A stretch of DNA of 64,000 bases. Source: Algibacter amylolyticus (GTDB lineage: Bacteria; Bacteroidota; Bacteroidia; Flavobacteriales; Flavobacteriaceae). The stretch is taken from assembly GCF_014202225.1 (NCBI RefSeq), contig NZ_JACHGE010000012.1, forward strand, positions 22,934 to 86,933, read 5' to 3'. The notes under the pieces were generated by a model. That model was not told the origin of the DNA, did not search any database, and saw nothing but the letters and a program-made list of their open reading frames with translations. Within the stretch, counting starts at the first letter, position 1; the number at the start of each line of letters is the position of its first letter. The translations under genes and the position numbers were made by a program. This document shows, piece after piece, positions 1-8,930 of this stretch.

Positions 1-465
1 ACTAAGGATTTAGAGATTGATTTTGATCAAAAAAATAATAAAGCGCACGTTACCGATAATAAACACAAAACTAAAAAGGTTTTTACTACCAAGCCTAATA
101 TTCAAGACATGGTGTCTACGTTTTATTATTTGCGTAATAATTTAAAAACCGATAAGCTTAAAATAGGTGATGAGGTGCAGATTGATATGTTTTTTGATGA
201 AGAAAATTATGGTTTTAAGTTAAAATATCTTGGCGAGGAAACAATTGACACCGAATTTGGCGATATAGAGTCTTTAAAATTTAGACCTTATGTAATGGCC
301 GGACGTGTATTTAAGGAGGAAGAAAGTTTAACGCTATGGGTGTCAAAAGACAAAAATAAAGTACCTTTACGCATTAAGGCAGACTTAGCTGTTGGGTCTT
401 TAAGAGCAGACCTAGAAGCATTTAAAGGGTTAAAACATCCCTTTAAAGTAGTTGTTAATAATTAA
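1..465 (+). CDS. DUF3108 domain-containing protein (C-terminal part)
   Basis: The reading frame is open from the first base of the window and stops at 463-465, so the gene begins upstream. About 154 residues are visible. The region DMVSTFYYLRN, followed by a beta-rich segment that includes a YGFKLKYLGEETIDTEFG stretch and ends near GLKHPFKVVV, matches my recollection of the DUF3108 family of Bacteroidota. These are usually exported proteins of unknown function. The next gene starts only six bases after the stop, so the two are probably co-transcribed and translationally coupled. The N-terminus and any signal peptide lie outside the window. The family call is by pattern memory and the biochemical role is unknown. 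Confidence 0.7.
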   Translation, partial: TKDLEIDFDQKNNKAHVTDNKHKTKKVFTTKPNIQDMVSTFYYLRNNLKTDKLKIGDEVQIDMFFDEENYGFKLKYLGEETIDTEFGDIESLKFRPYVMAGRVFKEEESLTLWVSKDKNKVPLRIKADLAVGSLRADLEAFKGLKHPFKVVVNN

Positions 466-471
466 GATATT

Positions 472-1389
472 TTGAAATCTAAAATAACCGACCAACTAAA
501 CGAAAAATATAACGCTATAGACCAAGATGCAGAGGTGCATTTAGAAGGTTTACTTCATAGCAAACCCATTAATTATTGGGATTATATACAAACCGATGCC
601 TTATTAAGCTTACAGGTACAACGTACTGTTTTTCCTGATGAGAATGTGTTTATTATGTATCATCAGGTTAATGAATTGCTATTTAAAATGGTGCTTTCTG
701 AAATGAACCAAATAGCAGCAATAGAAAACATAGATACCGAAACGTTTACCACCAAAATAATGCGTATTAGTCGATATTTTGATGTGCTAACATCGTCATT
801 TAGTATCATGAAAGATGGTATGGATGTCGAGCAGTACAATAAGTTTAGAACGACCTTAACACCTGCTAGTGGCTTTCAAAGTGCGCAATATAGAATGGTT
901 GAGTTTGCATCTACAGAGTTAATTAACCTTATTGATAAGCGCTTTAGAGATGGTTTTACTATTGACGATACGTTTATGAATGCTTTTGATAATTTATATT
1001 GGCAAGCAGCTGGTAAGGATTTTAAAACGGGTAAAAAAACGTATACACTTTCTGCTTTTGAGGAGCGTTATAAAGATGAATTTATTAGATTTATAAAGCG
1101 TTATCAGGATAAGAATTTGTGGAGCAAGTTTAAATCGTTGCCAAAAGAAGACCAGGCGAGTAAAGATTTAATAAGTGCTATGCGACACTATGATTATACG
1201 GTAAATATAAAATGGGTTATGGCGCATTACGAAACGGCAAACCATTATTTAAATATTAACGGAAAAACTGCCGAGGCTACCGGTGGAAGTGAATGGGTGA
1301 AATACATGCACCCAAAATATCAAAAAAGAATATTTTTTCCAGATTTATGGACAGAGAAAGAAAAAGAAACGTGGGGAACAGATATTTAG
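472..1389 (+). CDS. kynA: Tryptophan 2,3-dioxygenase family protein
   Basis: Heme dioxygenase that opens the indole ring of L-tryptophan to N-formylkynurenine, the first step of the kynurenine pathway; cytoplasmic. The 305 residues contain YWDYIQTDALLSLQ (35-48), a distal histidine in MYHQVNELLF (H64), the family signature FRTTLTPASGFQSAQYRMVE (about 125-144) and a W-x3-H segment (W248, H252), which supplies the probable proximal heme ligand, followed by ATGGS (269-273). The start must be TTG at 472 (or the adjoining ATT). An in-frame stop lies six bases upstream and the first internal ATG is about 60 residues in, beyond the conserved N-terminal motif. The 3' end overlaps the downstream peptidase gene. 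No other kynurenine-pathway gene is visible in the window. Confidence 0.9.
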   Translation: MKSKITDQLNEKYNAIDQDAEVHLEGLLHSKPINYWDYIQTDALLSLQVQRTVFPDENVFIMYHQVNELLFKMVLSEMNQIAAIENIDTETFTTKIMRISRYFDVLTSSFSIMKDGMDVEQYNKFRTTLTPASGFQSAQYRMVEFASTELINLIDKRFRDGFTIDDTFMNAFDNLYWQAAGKDFKTGKKTYTLSAFEERYKDEFIRFIKRYQDKNLWSKFKSLPKEDQASKDLISAMRHYDYTVNIKWVMAHYETANHYLNINGKTAEATGGSEWVKYMHPKYQKRIFFPDLWTEKEKETWGTDI

Positions 1390-2681
1390 TTTTAATACTG
1401 TGTATTGCATTTGTTTTTGGATGTAAAGACGATAAAGAACCGGTTGTAGAAGACATTGTTGAGGTTATTGAAGAGCCGGAAGAGGTTTTAGAATTTGGTT
1501 TTAAGGTAGACGACTATGTTATTAAAAGAGATACCATTCGTCGTGGCGATAGTTTTGGCGAAATTCTAGAGCGTAATAAAGTTGGGTATCCTAAAATTTT
1601 TAATATCGCAGAAAAAGCAAAGGATACGTTTGATATAAGACGACTACAAGTAGGAAAGCCTTATACGCTTTTATGTTCTAAAGATTCTTTAGAAACCCCT
1701 AAATGTTTTATTTATCAGCCTACTTTAGAAGAGTATGTGGTTATAAATTTCCATGACTCTATTCATGCTTATACCAGCAGAAAACCTATTAAGTATGTTG
1801 AAAAAACAGCTACAGGGATTATTAATAGTAATATTTCGCAAACCCTAGAAGACCAAGGGTTAAGTCCAAGATTAGCCTATAAGATGGCCGACGAAATTTA
1901 TGCTTGGACCATAGATTTTAGAAGACTGCAAAAAGGAGATAGATTTAAAGTGATTTACACCGATAAGTTTATTGATGATACCATTTACACAGGTGTACAC
2001 AATATAAAAGCAGCATATTTTGAGCATAATAAAGAGCCTTTTTATGCTTTTGAGTTTGTTACCGATTCTACTAAAGGCATTGTAGATTACTTCAGTGAAG
2101 AAGCTAAAAATTTACGTCGCGCGTTTTTAAAAGCCCCAGTAAAGTTTAGTAGAATATCGTCTCGTTATAACCTAAAACGACGTATTGCTGTTTATGGTTT
2201 TAAATTGCGGCCACATAAGGGAACCGATTTTGCGGCACCAATAGGTACGCCTATTATGGCAACAGCTAATGGTACAGTAATCGAGTCTAAGAAAAGAGGT
2301 GGTAATGGTAATTATGTAAAAATTAGACATAATGCAACCTACGAAACGCAATACCTGCATATGAAAAAAAGAAAATCGAAAGTAGGCGATTTTGTAAAAC
2401 AAGGTGATGTTATTGGATGGGTAGGTATGACCGGAAATACTGGTGGGCCTCATGTTTGTTATCGTTTCTGGAAAAACGGAAAACAAGTCGATCCTTTTAA
2501 GCAAAAATTACCAGAAGCTAAACCTATATCTGATTCTTTAAAAGTTGAATACCTTGATTTTATTTCACCTATTAAGCAACAGCTCGATAATATTCATTTC
2601 CTAGAAGATATTTTTGAGGAGCAGAATCAACCAGAACAAACCATAAAACAAAATACTAATCAAATTTCATTAAACCGTTAA
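1347..2681 (+). CDS. M23 family peptidoglycan endopeptidase, lipoprotein
   Basis: Cell-envelope metallopeptidase predicted to cut peptidoglycan cross-links. I chose ATG 1347, which gives 444 residues, because it places a hydrophobic stretch ending in the lipobox AFVFGC (Cys26) at the N-terminus; GTG 1371 is an alternative. Upstream ATG 1293 would only add residues that duplicate kynA coding. An acidic linker follows, then an OapA/LysM-like region ([10 protein letters not shown] and [10 protein letters not shown]), then the M23 domain: HKGTDFAAP (H290, D294), YLHM (H338) and GPHVCYRFW (H369, C371). The second histidine of the usual HxH motif is therefore a cysteine. The gene overlaps kynA by 43 bases and is followed five bases later by pgi, so it lies within one transcription unit. 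Confidence 0.88.
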   Translation: MDRERKRNVGNRYLVLILCIAFVFGCKDDKEPVVEDIVEVIEEPEEVLEFGFKVDDYVIKRDTIRRGDSFGEILERNKVGYPKIFNIAEKAKDTFDIRRLQVGKPYTLLCSKDSLETPKCFIYQPTLEEYVVINFHDSIHAYTSRKPIKYVEKTATGIINSNISQTLEDQGLSPRLAYKMADEIYAWTIDFRRLQKGDRFKVIYTDKFIDDTIYTGVHNIKAAYFEHNKEPFYAFEFVTDSTKGIVDYFSEEAKNLRRAFLKAPVKFSRISSRYNLKRRIAVYGFKLRPHKGTDFAAPIGTPIMATANGTVIESKKRGGNGNYVKIRHNATYETQYLHMKKRKSKVGDFVKQGDVIGWVGMTGNTGGPHVCYRFWKNGKQVDPFKQKLPEAKPISDSLKVEYLDFISPIKQQLDNIHFLEDIFEEQNQPEQTIKQNTNQISLNR

Positions 2682-2686
2682 TAGAT

Positions 2687-4306
2687 ATGGCATTACCAAG
2701 CATTAACCCAACAATAACTAATTCGTGGAATAAATTAAAAGCGCATTTTGACGATGTTAAGGATGTGAAAATGAAGGATTTGTTTGCTAAAGATAGCCAG
2801 CGTGCAAATAAATTTACCATTAAATGGGAGGATTTTTATGTAGATTTTTCTAAAAACAGAATCACAGAAGAAACTTTTAAATATCTGTTAGAGTTAGCTG
2901 ATGATGTTAAGTTGAAAGCCGCTATAAAAAGTCAGTTTTCGGGCGAAATTATTAATGAAACAGAAGGAAGAGCAGTATTACATACGGCATTAAGAGCGCC
3001 AAAAGATGCAGATTTTAAGGTAGATGGCGTTAATGTAATGCCGGAAATATATCAAGTAAAACAAAAAATAGAAGGCTTTACAAACGAAGTTGTTAATAGC
3101 GATAGAAAGGGATACACAGGAAAAGCATTTACCGATGTTGTAAATATTGGTATTGGAGGTTCCGATCTTGGTCCAGCTATGGTGGTTGATACGTTACAGT
3201 ATTATAAAAATCATTTAACTACGCACTTTGTTAGTAATGTAGATGGCGACCATGTTAATGAAGTTATTAAAAAGCTAGATCCAGAAACAACGCTATTTGT
3301 AATTGTTTCAAAAACCTTTACAACGCAAGAAACACTATCTAACGCTAATACATTAAAGGCATGGTTTTTAAAATCAGCTTCAGAAGATGCTATTGCAAAA
3401 CACTTTGTGGCCGTTTCAACAAATATTAAAAATGTAAAAGCTTTTGGTATTGACGAAAACAATATTTTCCCAATGTGGGATTGGGTTGGTGGTCGTTTTT
3501 CATTATGGAGTGCGGTAGGTTTAACTATTAGTTTAGCAGTTGGCTATAATAATTTTGATAGCCTTTTAAAAGGAGCTAACAAAATGGACGAGCATTTTAA
3601 AAATGAAGATTTCGATAAAAATATACCTGTAGTTTTAGCTTTAATAAGTGTATGGTACAATAACTTTTTTGGAGCCGAAAGCGAAGCTATTATCCCGTAT
3701 TCTCAATACTTAAACCAATTTGCAACGTATTTGCAACAAGGTATTATGGAGAGTAACGGTAAAAGCGTAGATAGAAACGGTAATCCAATAGATTACCAAA
3801 CAGGTACTATTATTTGGGGAGAACCAGGAACAAATTCTCAACATGCATTTTTTCAATTAATACATCAAGGTACTAAGTTAATACCTGCCGATTTTATTGG
3901 GTTTGCTAAATCGTTACACGGCAATCAAGATCATCAAGATAAGTTAACATCTAATTTTTTAGCACAAACCGAAGCGCTTTTAAATGGTAAAACACGCGAA
4001 GAAGTTGTTGCAGAAGGTACTAGTGAGTCTATTATTCCTTTTAAAATATTTGAAGGTAATAAACCAACAAACACCATTTATATAAATAAGTTATCACCAG
4101 AAAGTTTAGGTGAATTAATCGCTATGTACGAGCATAAAATTTTCGTGCAAGGGATAATTTGGAATATTTTTAGTTACGACCAATTTGGAGTAGAATTAGG
4201 TAAGCAATTAGCTAGCAAAATTTTACAAGAATTTAACAGTAGCACCAATAATGAACATGATTCTTCTACTATTAATTTATTGAATTATTATAAGCAAATG
4301 TCTTAA
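2687..4306 (+). CDS. pgi: Glucose-6-phosphate isomerase
   Basis: Interconverts glucose-6-phosphate and fructose-6-phosphate in glycolysis and gluconeogenesis; cytoplasmic. At 539 residues it is close to the usual length of the long bacterial and eukaryotic-type enzyme. Both family signatures are present: [15 protein letters not shown] near residue 265 and [18 protein letters not shown] near residue 490. The phosphate-binding region [14 protein letters not shown] (about 153-166) and SKTFTTQET (about 207-215) are also intact. It starts five bases after the M23 gene and is followed by a probable terminator, so it closes the kynA-M23-pgi run. Nothing looks degraded. Confidence 0.97.
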   Translation: MALPSINPTITNSWNKLKAHFDDVKDVKMKDLFAKDSQRANKFTIKWEDFYVDFSKNRITEETFKYLLELADDVKLKAAIKSQFSGEIINETEGRAVLHTALRAPKDADFKVDGVNVMPEIYQVKQKIEGFTNEVVNSDRKGYTGKAFTDVVNIGIGGSDLGPAMVVDTLQYYKNHLTTHFVSNVDGDHVNEVIKKLDPETTLFVIVSKTFTTQETLSNANTLKAWFLKSASEDAIAKHFVAVSTNIKNVKAFGIDENNIFPMWDWVGGRFSLWSAVGLTISLAVGYNNFDSLLKGANKMDEHFKNEDFDKNIPVVLALISVWYNNFFGAESEAIIPYSQYLNQFATYLQQGIMESNGKSVDRNGNPIDYQTGTIIWGEPGTNSQHAFFQLIHQGTKLIPADFIGFAKSLHGNQDHQDKLTSNFLAQTEALLNGKTREEVVAEGTSESIIPFKIFEGNKPTNTIYINKLSPESLGELIAMYEHKIFVQGIIWNIFSYDQFGVELGKQLASKILQEFNSSTNNEHDSSTINLLNYYKQMS

Positions 4307-4335
4307 AACCTAAGATTATTCTTAACAAAATTCCT

Positions 4336-4371
4336 AAAAGGCGATAATATTTTAAGTGTTGTGGCCTTTTT
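4336..4371 (+). terminator. Probable intrinsic terminator after pgi
   Basis: AAAAGGC (4336-4342) pairs with GCCTTTT (4364-4370) across a 21-base AT-rich loop and runs into a T tract. It separates pgi from the receptor gene. The long loop makes it weaker than the other terminators here. Confidence 0.55.
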
Positions 4372-4431
4372 GCTTTTAATAAAATAACTAATTTGTTAAT
4401 AATTAGTTAATATTAATACTCTAATTATACG

Positions 4432-4439
4432 TATTTTTG
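4432..4439 (+). promoter_or_regulatory. -7 box upstream of the TonB-dependent receptor
   Basis: TATTTTTG fits the Bacteroidota -7 consensus TAnnTTTG and lies 26 bases before the receptor start. No clear -33 TTG is seen at the usual distance; TTAG near 4403 is the nearest candidate. Confidence 0.55.
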
Positions 4440-4465
4440 CACCGACTAATTTCAAAAAATTAATT

Positions 4466-7015
4466 ATGAGAAGAACTACGCGTTTTTTAATGTTTACCGT
4501 AGCAATGCTGTTTTCAGTTGTTGTTATGGCTCAAAGTACAATTTCAGGAACTATTGTTGAAGAAGGGACTAATATGCCACTTCCTGGTGCAAATGTTGTT
4601 GAGAAAGGTACTACTAATGGTGTTATTACCGATTTTGATGGGAATTTTACTATCAAAACAAAATCTTCAACTGGAAATCTAGTGATATCTTATGTAGGAT
4701 ATGCTTCCAAAACTACTGCTTTTTCTGGCGACAAAAAATTTGGAAATATTACGTTGGAATCTAATCAATTAGGCTTAGATGAAGTTGTTATAACAGCAAC
4801 TTCTTTCGCTATTGATAGAAAAACACCGGTTGCCGTTTCAACGATTAAGGCAAATGAGATTGAGTTAAAATTAGGTACTCAAGAGTTTCCTGAAATTTTA
4901 AAATCTACTCCAGGTGTTTATGCTACTAAAACTGGTGGTGGATATGGAGATTCTAGAATTAACTTACGTGGTTTTAGTTCAGAAAATGTTGCTGTAATGA
5001 TTAATGGTATTCCTATTAATGATATGGAAAATGGATCGGTTTATTGGTCTAACTGGGCAGGTTTATCAGATGTTACTAGCGCAATGCAAGTACAAAGAGG
5101 TTTAGGAGCTTCTAAAGTAGCTGTACCTTCTATTGGTGGTACAATAAATATTATCTCTAAATCTTCGGATGCAGAAAAAGGTGGTAACATTAAAATGTCT
5201 ACAGGAAATGATGGTTATCAAAAATACGGGATGACATTATCTACAGGGCTAATGGACAACGGGCTTGCAATTACGGCTTCTGCAGCTAAAATTTCAGGAG
5301 ACGGTTATGTTGATGGACTACAGTTTAGTGGTGTAAATTACTTTTTAAATGTTTCTAAAGTAATAAATGATAATCATGAATTATCTTTTAATGTGATTGG
5401 TGCTAAACAAACACACGGTCAGAGATTTAATACAAGAACTATAGCTGAAAATAGAGCAACAGAACAAGGAGGAAAAAGATTTAATCCAGATTGGGGGTAT
5501 AGAAATGGACAAGTTGAAAATATATCATATAATTTTTATCATAAGCCACAAATATCTTTAAATCATGATTGGACACTTTCTGATGACACATATATAACGT
5601 CATCTCTATATGCTTCTTTTGGAGATGGAGGAGGAAGAAGAACTCAAGGTTCTGGTAAATTTACAAATGACGATTACAGGTTAGGAGCTTCAGATCAACC
5701 TATTGATTTTGATAGAATAGTTGCAGAGAATAAAGCAAACGGAGCTTTAGGATCTACGGATGTTTTTGCTGCGAGTAGAAACTCTCACCAATGGTACGGG
5801 TTATTATCAACTTTAAAAACAGACTTAAAAGATAATTTGATTTTATCTGCAGGTATTGATTCTAGATACTATTTAGGGAAGCATTGGTATGAAATTACAG
5901 ATTTAATGGGAGGTGAGTATTACCTTAATCCTAATTCAAATGATAATAATTTTAATGAAGCTCTTCAAGTAGGAGATAAGTATAACAGAGACTATACTGG
6001 AGATGTATTAAAATCAGGAGTATTTGGTCAGTTGGAATATACACTTAATGAATTATCTGTGTTTCTGTCTACAGCAATTTCTAACACTCAATATAGTAAA
6101 TCGAGTTATTTAGATGATTCATCAAACCCTAATGGAAATGACTCAAAGAAAGCAAATTTCTTAGGTTATAGTGTAAAAACAGGTGCTAACTACAATTTAG
6201 ATGATAAGAACAATGTTTTTGCAAATATTGGATACTTCTCAAAAGCTCCATTTTTAATTGGAAATGTCTTTATTGATAAAGAATCTGTAGAATTAAATGA
6301 AGATGCTATAAATGAAAAAGTTTTCAGTGCTGAAATAGGTTATGGTTTTAGAACACCTAGATTTAATGCAAACGTAAATATATACAGAACGTCTTGGTTA
6401 GATAAATCTGTTACGGCTAGAGTTTTAGACCCAGACAATACAGGACAGTATTTAGAAGCGAACATTGCAGGATTAGATGCATTACATCAAGGTATTGAAT
6501 TAGACTTTGTTTATAGAATAACTGATAAACTTAAATTAAATGGAATGGTTTCTTTAGGAGACTGGAAATGGGCTAGTGATGTTGAAGGAGAGATTTTTGA
6601 TCAATCAGGTACATCACTTAGAGAGGTTACTGTAAATGCAGACGGTTTAAAGGTTAATGATGCTGCTCAAACTACTTATGCTTTAGGATTAAACTATAAA
6701 ACATTAGAAAAAAGCTCTATCTTTTTAGACTATAATTTTGCTGGTGATATATACTCTAAATTTGATATTACGAGAAGTGAAGATAGAATGAATACATGGA
6801 AGTTACCTTCATATCACTTAGTTGATTTAGGTTTTAATCATGGATTTGTTATAGGAGGATTAGATGCTACATTATCAGGAAAATTGAATAATATTTTTAA
6901 TGTTGAATATATAGCTGATGCATTTGATGATGGAGATCAACATACCGCAGCAGGAGCCAAGGTGTATTATGGTGCAGGAAGAACATTTAGTTTCGGATTA
7001 AAAATTGAATTTTAA
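4466..7015 (+). CDS. TonB-dependent receptor with carboxypeptidase-regulatory-like N-terminal domain
   Basis: Outer-membrane, energy-coupled importer of 849 residues. A signal peptide (MRRTTRFLMFTVAMLF...MAQ, cut near residue 23) is followed by a CarbopepD_reg-type domain (ISGTIVEEGTNMPLPGANV to about residue 95). The plug comes next (VVITATSF, then LKSTPGVY, INLRGFSSENVAVMINGIP and a YWSNWAGLSDV motif), then a long beta-barrel ending in an aromatic-rich strand (FSFGLKIEF). It is not a classical SusC: the next gene is not SusD-like but a different lipoprotein, 15 bases downstream. The YWSNWAGL motif recurs as QWSNWGGL in the receptor at 12402, so the two are paralogs. Nearby secreted nucleases suggest the substrate is nucleic-acid derived; that is inference. 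Confidence 0.92.
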   Translation: MRRTTRFLMFTVAMLFSVVVMAQSTISGTIVEEGTNMPLPGANVVEKGTTNGVITDFDGNFTIKTKSSTGNLVISYVGYASKTTAFSGDKKFGNITLESNQLGLDEVVITATSFAIDRKTPVAVSTIKANEIELKLGTQEFPEILKSTPGVYATKTGGGYGDSRINLRGFSSENVAVMINGIPINDMENGSVYWSNWAGLSDVTSAMQVQRGLGASKVAVPSIGGTINIISKSSDAEKGGNIKMSTGNDGYQKYGMTLSTGLMDNGLAITASAAKISGDGYVDGLQFSGVNYFLNVSKVINDNHELSFNVIGAKQTHGQRFNTRTIAENRATEQGGKRFNPDWGYRNGQVENISYNFYHKPQISLNHDWTLSDDTYITSSLYASFGDGGGRRTQGSGKFTNDDYRLGASDQPIDFDRIVAENKANGALGSTDVFAASRNSHQWYGLLSTLKTDLKDNLILSAGIDSRYYLGKHWYEITDLMGGEYYLNPNSNDNNFNEALQVGDKYNRDYTGDVLKSGVFGQLEYTLNELSVFLSTAISNTQYSKSSYLDDSSNPNGNDSKKANFLGYSVKTGANYNLDDKNNVFANIGYFSKAPFLIGNVFIDKESVELNEDAINEKVFSAEIGYGFRTPRFNANVNIYRTSWLDKSVTARVLDPDNTGQYLEANIAGLDALHQGIELDFVYRITDKLKLNGMVSLGDWKWASDVEGEIFDQSGTSLREVTVNADGLKVNDAAQTTYALGLNYKTLEKSSIFLDYNFAGDIYSKFDITRSEDRMNTWKLPSYHLVDLGFNHGFVIGGLDATLSGKLNNIFNVEYIADAFDDGDQHTAAGAKVYYGAGRTFSFGLKIEF

Positions 7016-7030
7016 AAAAAAACAAAAAAT

Positions 7031-8860
7031 ATGAAAAAAATATTTTTATTATTAACAGTTTTTTCAATGGTATTCACTTCTTGTGATCCATTAGAAGATA
7101 TTAATGCAGAAGTTGATGCGCAGGCTAACCCAATTGTTGGAGATGCTGAATATACCTTAACAGGAGATGATTACGACGAACTTGATTTACAGTATGGAAG
7201 TTTTAATTCTGAAGATGATGCTAAAGCGTTAATTCCTGAATTATTAACGGAGATGTATCCTGCATGGGGGAACAAATCATCAGTTTCAGTTGGTTATAAA
7301 TTGTATGTAGGAAATGCTTTTGGCGTTAAAGATTATTATTTAGATCAAGATGATTACACTTTTAGTGGAAGTGATTTATTAGGTTTTGAAGCTGATGCTG
7401 TACCTTCAAATTATTTAGCGGATATTCTTGCAAATAGTGCTGGTTCTGCATCGGAAGGAGATTATATAGTGGCAAAATACTCACAATATACAGGTAGTGC
7501 ATACGTTGTTACACCTACAGTTTCTCTTGAAGAAAATTTAGATTATGGTGCAATAAGTGCTAGTCTAACTACTATTTCGTCAGATAGCTGGGTAAACCAT
7601 TCTGGAGCAGGTAATGAATTAGCATATAGTACGGAAAGTTTAACTATGGATGATTATCCTAGTTCTAATGTAGGTGGTTCAATAGTGTTATCTAACAGTG
7701 GCTCAGAAGATGTTAATACAAACATTACTTCAATCATTACATCTGGAATAGTATATTCAAGTGCCTTAATGAATTTTAGTGAAGTTGGTGATGGAACCTA
7801 TTTTTTCCACCTAATGGAAGAAGATGGTAGTTTTAATTATTCAGCTAGATTGGGAGCTAAAAGCGATGGGTCTGGTAATATTTTATTCGGTATTGGTGCT
7901 AGCTCTAGTACATTAACTTATGGTACCACATCATTTAATTTAAATACAACATATTTAATCGTTACATCTTATGATACAGCTACTGGTGTATCTAATTTAT
8001 ATGTTTTAACTTCAGCTCTTGATTCTAAGCCTGCAACACCAGAGGCTACAAGTACTGGGAATTCTGGAAATTCTGCACAAAGAATTGGAATCCGTCAAGG
8101 TGGTGGTGGTCCATCTGTAATTATAGATGGTATTCGTGTCGCAAACAGCTGGTCGGCTATAATGAGTAATGATGATTTAGATGATGAGGTTATTGGAGAT
8201 AAAATAGATCTAGAAGCGGGTTATACATATAACGGTGAAGCTTGGGTAACACCAACTGATAGATTTTACCTAATAAGTGATGAAGATTTTGATTCTATGG
8301 GAGAAGCGTCAGGACAACCAGGAAGATATAATAATTTTGGAAGCTCAACTCCTGCTGAAGATTACTTACCAACATTTTTAGGTATAAAATTCCCTTATGC
8401 TTTAGAAGGCCAAGAATTAGATGTAGTATACGACTATTTCTCTAGCTCCAGTGGGGCACAAGTACGTGGAAATTTATATACTGTAATTGACGGTAAATGG
8501 GTTGGTTATGAATCTACAATTGATACGACATTACAATTTGGTCATGATGGTACAACTTGGGTTCCAGATAATACTATTAAATATACTTTAATAAGAAATG
8601 GAGATTACGAATATATGGCGTCTCAATTAACAGAGCCAGAGTATGCAGGATTAATAGGGAACTTAGCTAGTTATGGTGATTTTGATTACAATTGGTCAGA
8701 TGATCAAATACATTATGCTTTAAAATTATTTTTAGATCATTTAGATCCTGATGCCGCAGAAGGGCAAAAGTATATTTTAACATATGTTATTTATGATAAT
8801 GGTGAAAGTGATTACCAAACTGGCTTTAAAAAAGAAGGTGGTGTTTGGGTACTTAATTAA
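7031..8860 (+). CDS. Surface lipoprotein with LamG-like domain and triplicated module
   Basis: 609-residue lipoprotein (lipobox MVFTSC, Cys18), 15 bases after the receptor gene and so probably its partner at the cell surface. I do not recognise a named family for the whole protein. Residues about 195-385 look like a laminin-G/concanavalin-type beta-sandwich (GTYFFHLMEEDGSFNYSARL, then RIGIRQGGGGPSVIIDGIRV). A module of roughly 70 residues appears three times: near 41-110 (YTLTGDDYDEL), 412-470 (FYLISDEDFDSM) and 518-595 (YTLIRNGDYEYM). Each copy starts with the D-[YF]-[DE] core and ends in a [VL]-x-Y-x-x-Y strand. The LamG-like domain sits between modules one and two. The role is probably ligand capture for the receptor (inference). 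A strong terminator follows. Confidence 0.8.
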   Translation: MKKIFLLLTVFSMVFTSCDPLEDINAEVDAQANPIVGDAEYTLTGDDYDELDLQYGSFNSEDDAKALIPELLTEMYPAWGNKSSVSVGYKLYVGNAFGVKDYYLDQDDYTFSGSDLLGFEADAVPSNYLADILANSAGSASEGDYIVAKYSQYTGSAYVVTPTVSLEENLDYGAISASLTTISSDSWVNHSGAGNELAYSTESLTMDDYPSSNVGGSIVLSNSGSEDVNTNITSIITSGIVYSSALMNFSEVGDGTYFFHLMEEDGSFNYSARLGAKSDGSGNILFGIGASSSTLTYGTTSFNLNTTYLIVTSYDTATGVSNLYVLTSALDSKPATPEATSTGNSGNSAQRIGIRQGGGGPSVIIDGIRVANSWSAIMSNDDLDDEVIGDKIDLEAGYTYNGEAWVTPTDRFYLISDEDFDSMGEASGQPGRYNNFGSSTPAEDYLPTFLGIKFPYALEGQELDVVYDYFSSSSGAQVRGNLYTVIDGKWVGYESTIDTTLQFGHDGTTWVPDNTIKYTLIRNGDYEYMASQLTEPEYAGLIGNLASYGDFDYNWSDDQIHYALKLFLDHLDPDAAEGQKYILTYVIYDNGESDYQTGFKKEGGVWVLN

Positions 8861-8882
8861 TCATATCTAATTAATACAATTT

Positions 8883-8912
8883 AAAAAGCCACCTCTTATA
8901 GGGGTGGCTTTT
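8883..8912 (+). terminator. Intrinsic terminator
   Basis: AAAAGCCACC (8884-8893) pairs perfectly with GGTGGCTTTT (8903-8912) around a nine-base loop, followed by a T-rich run. It ends the receptor-lipoprotein unit and shows that the nuclease gene starts downstream at 8931, not inside the hairpin. Confidence 0.85.
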
Positions 8913-8930
8913 CTCTTTAAATTTAAAATT

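Noticed and set aside
4466..8860. SusC/SusD polysaccharide utilisation pair
   Set aside because: The lipoprotein after the receptor has no SusD-like helical TPR pattern, and no glycoside hydrolase, sulfatase or hybrid sensor gene is near.
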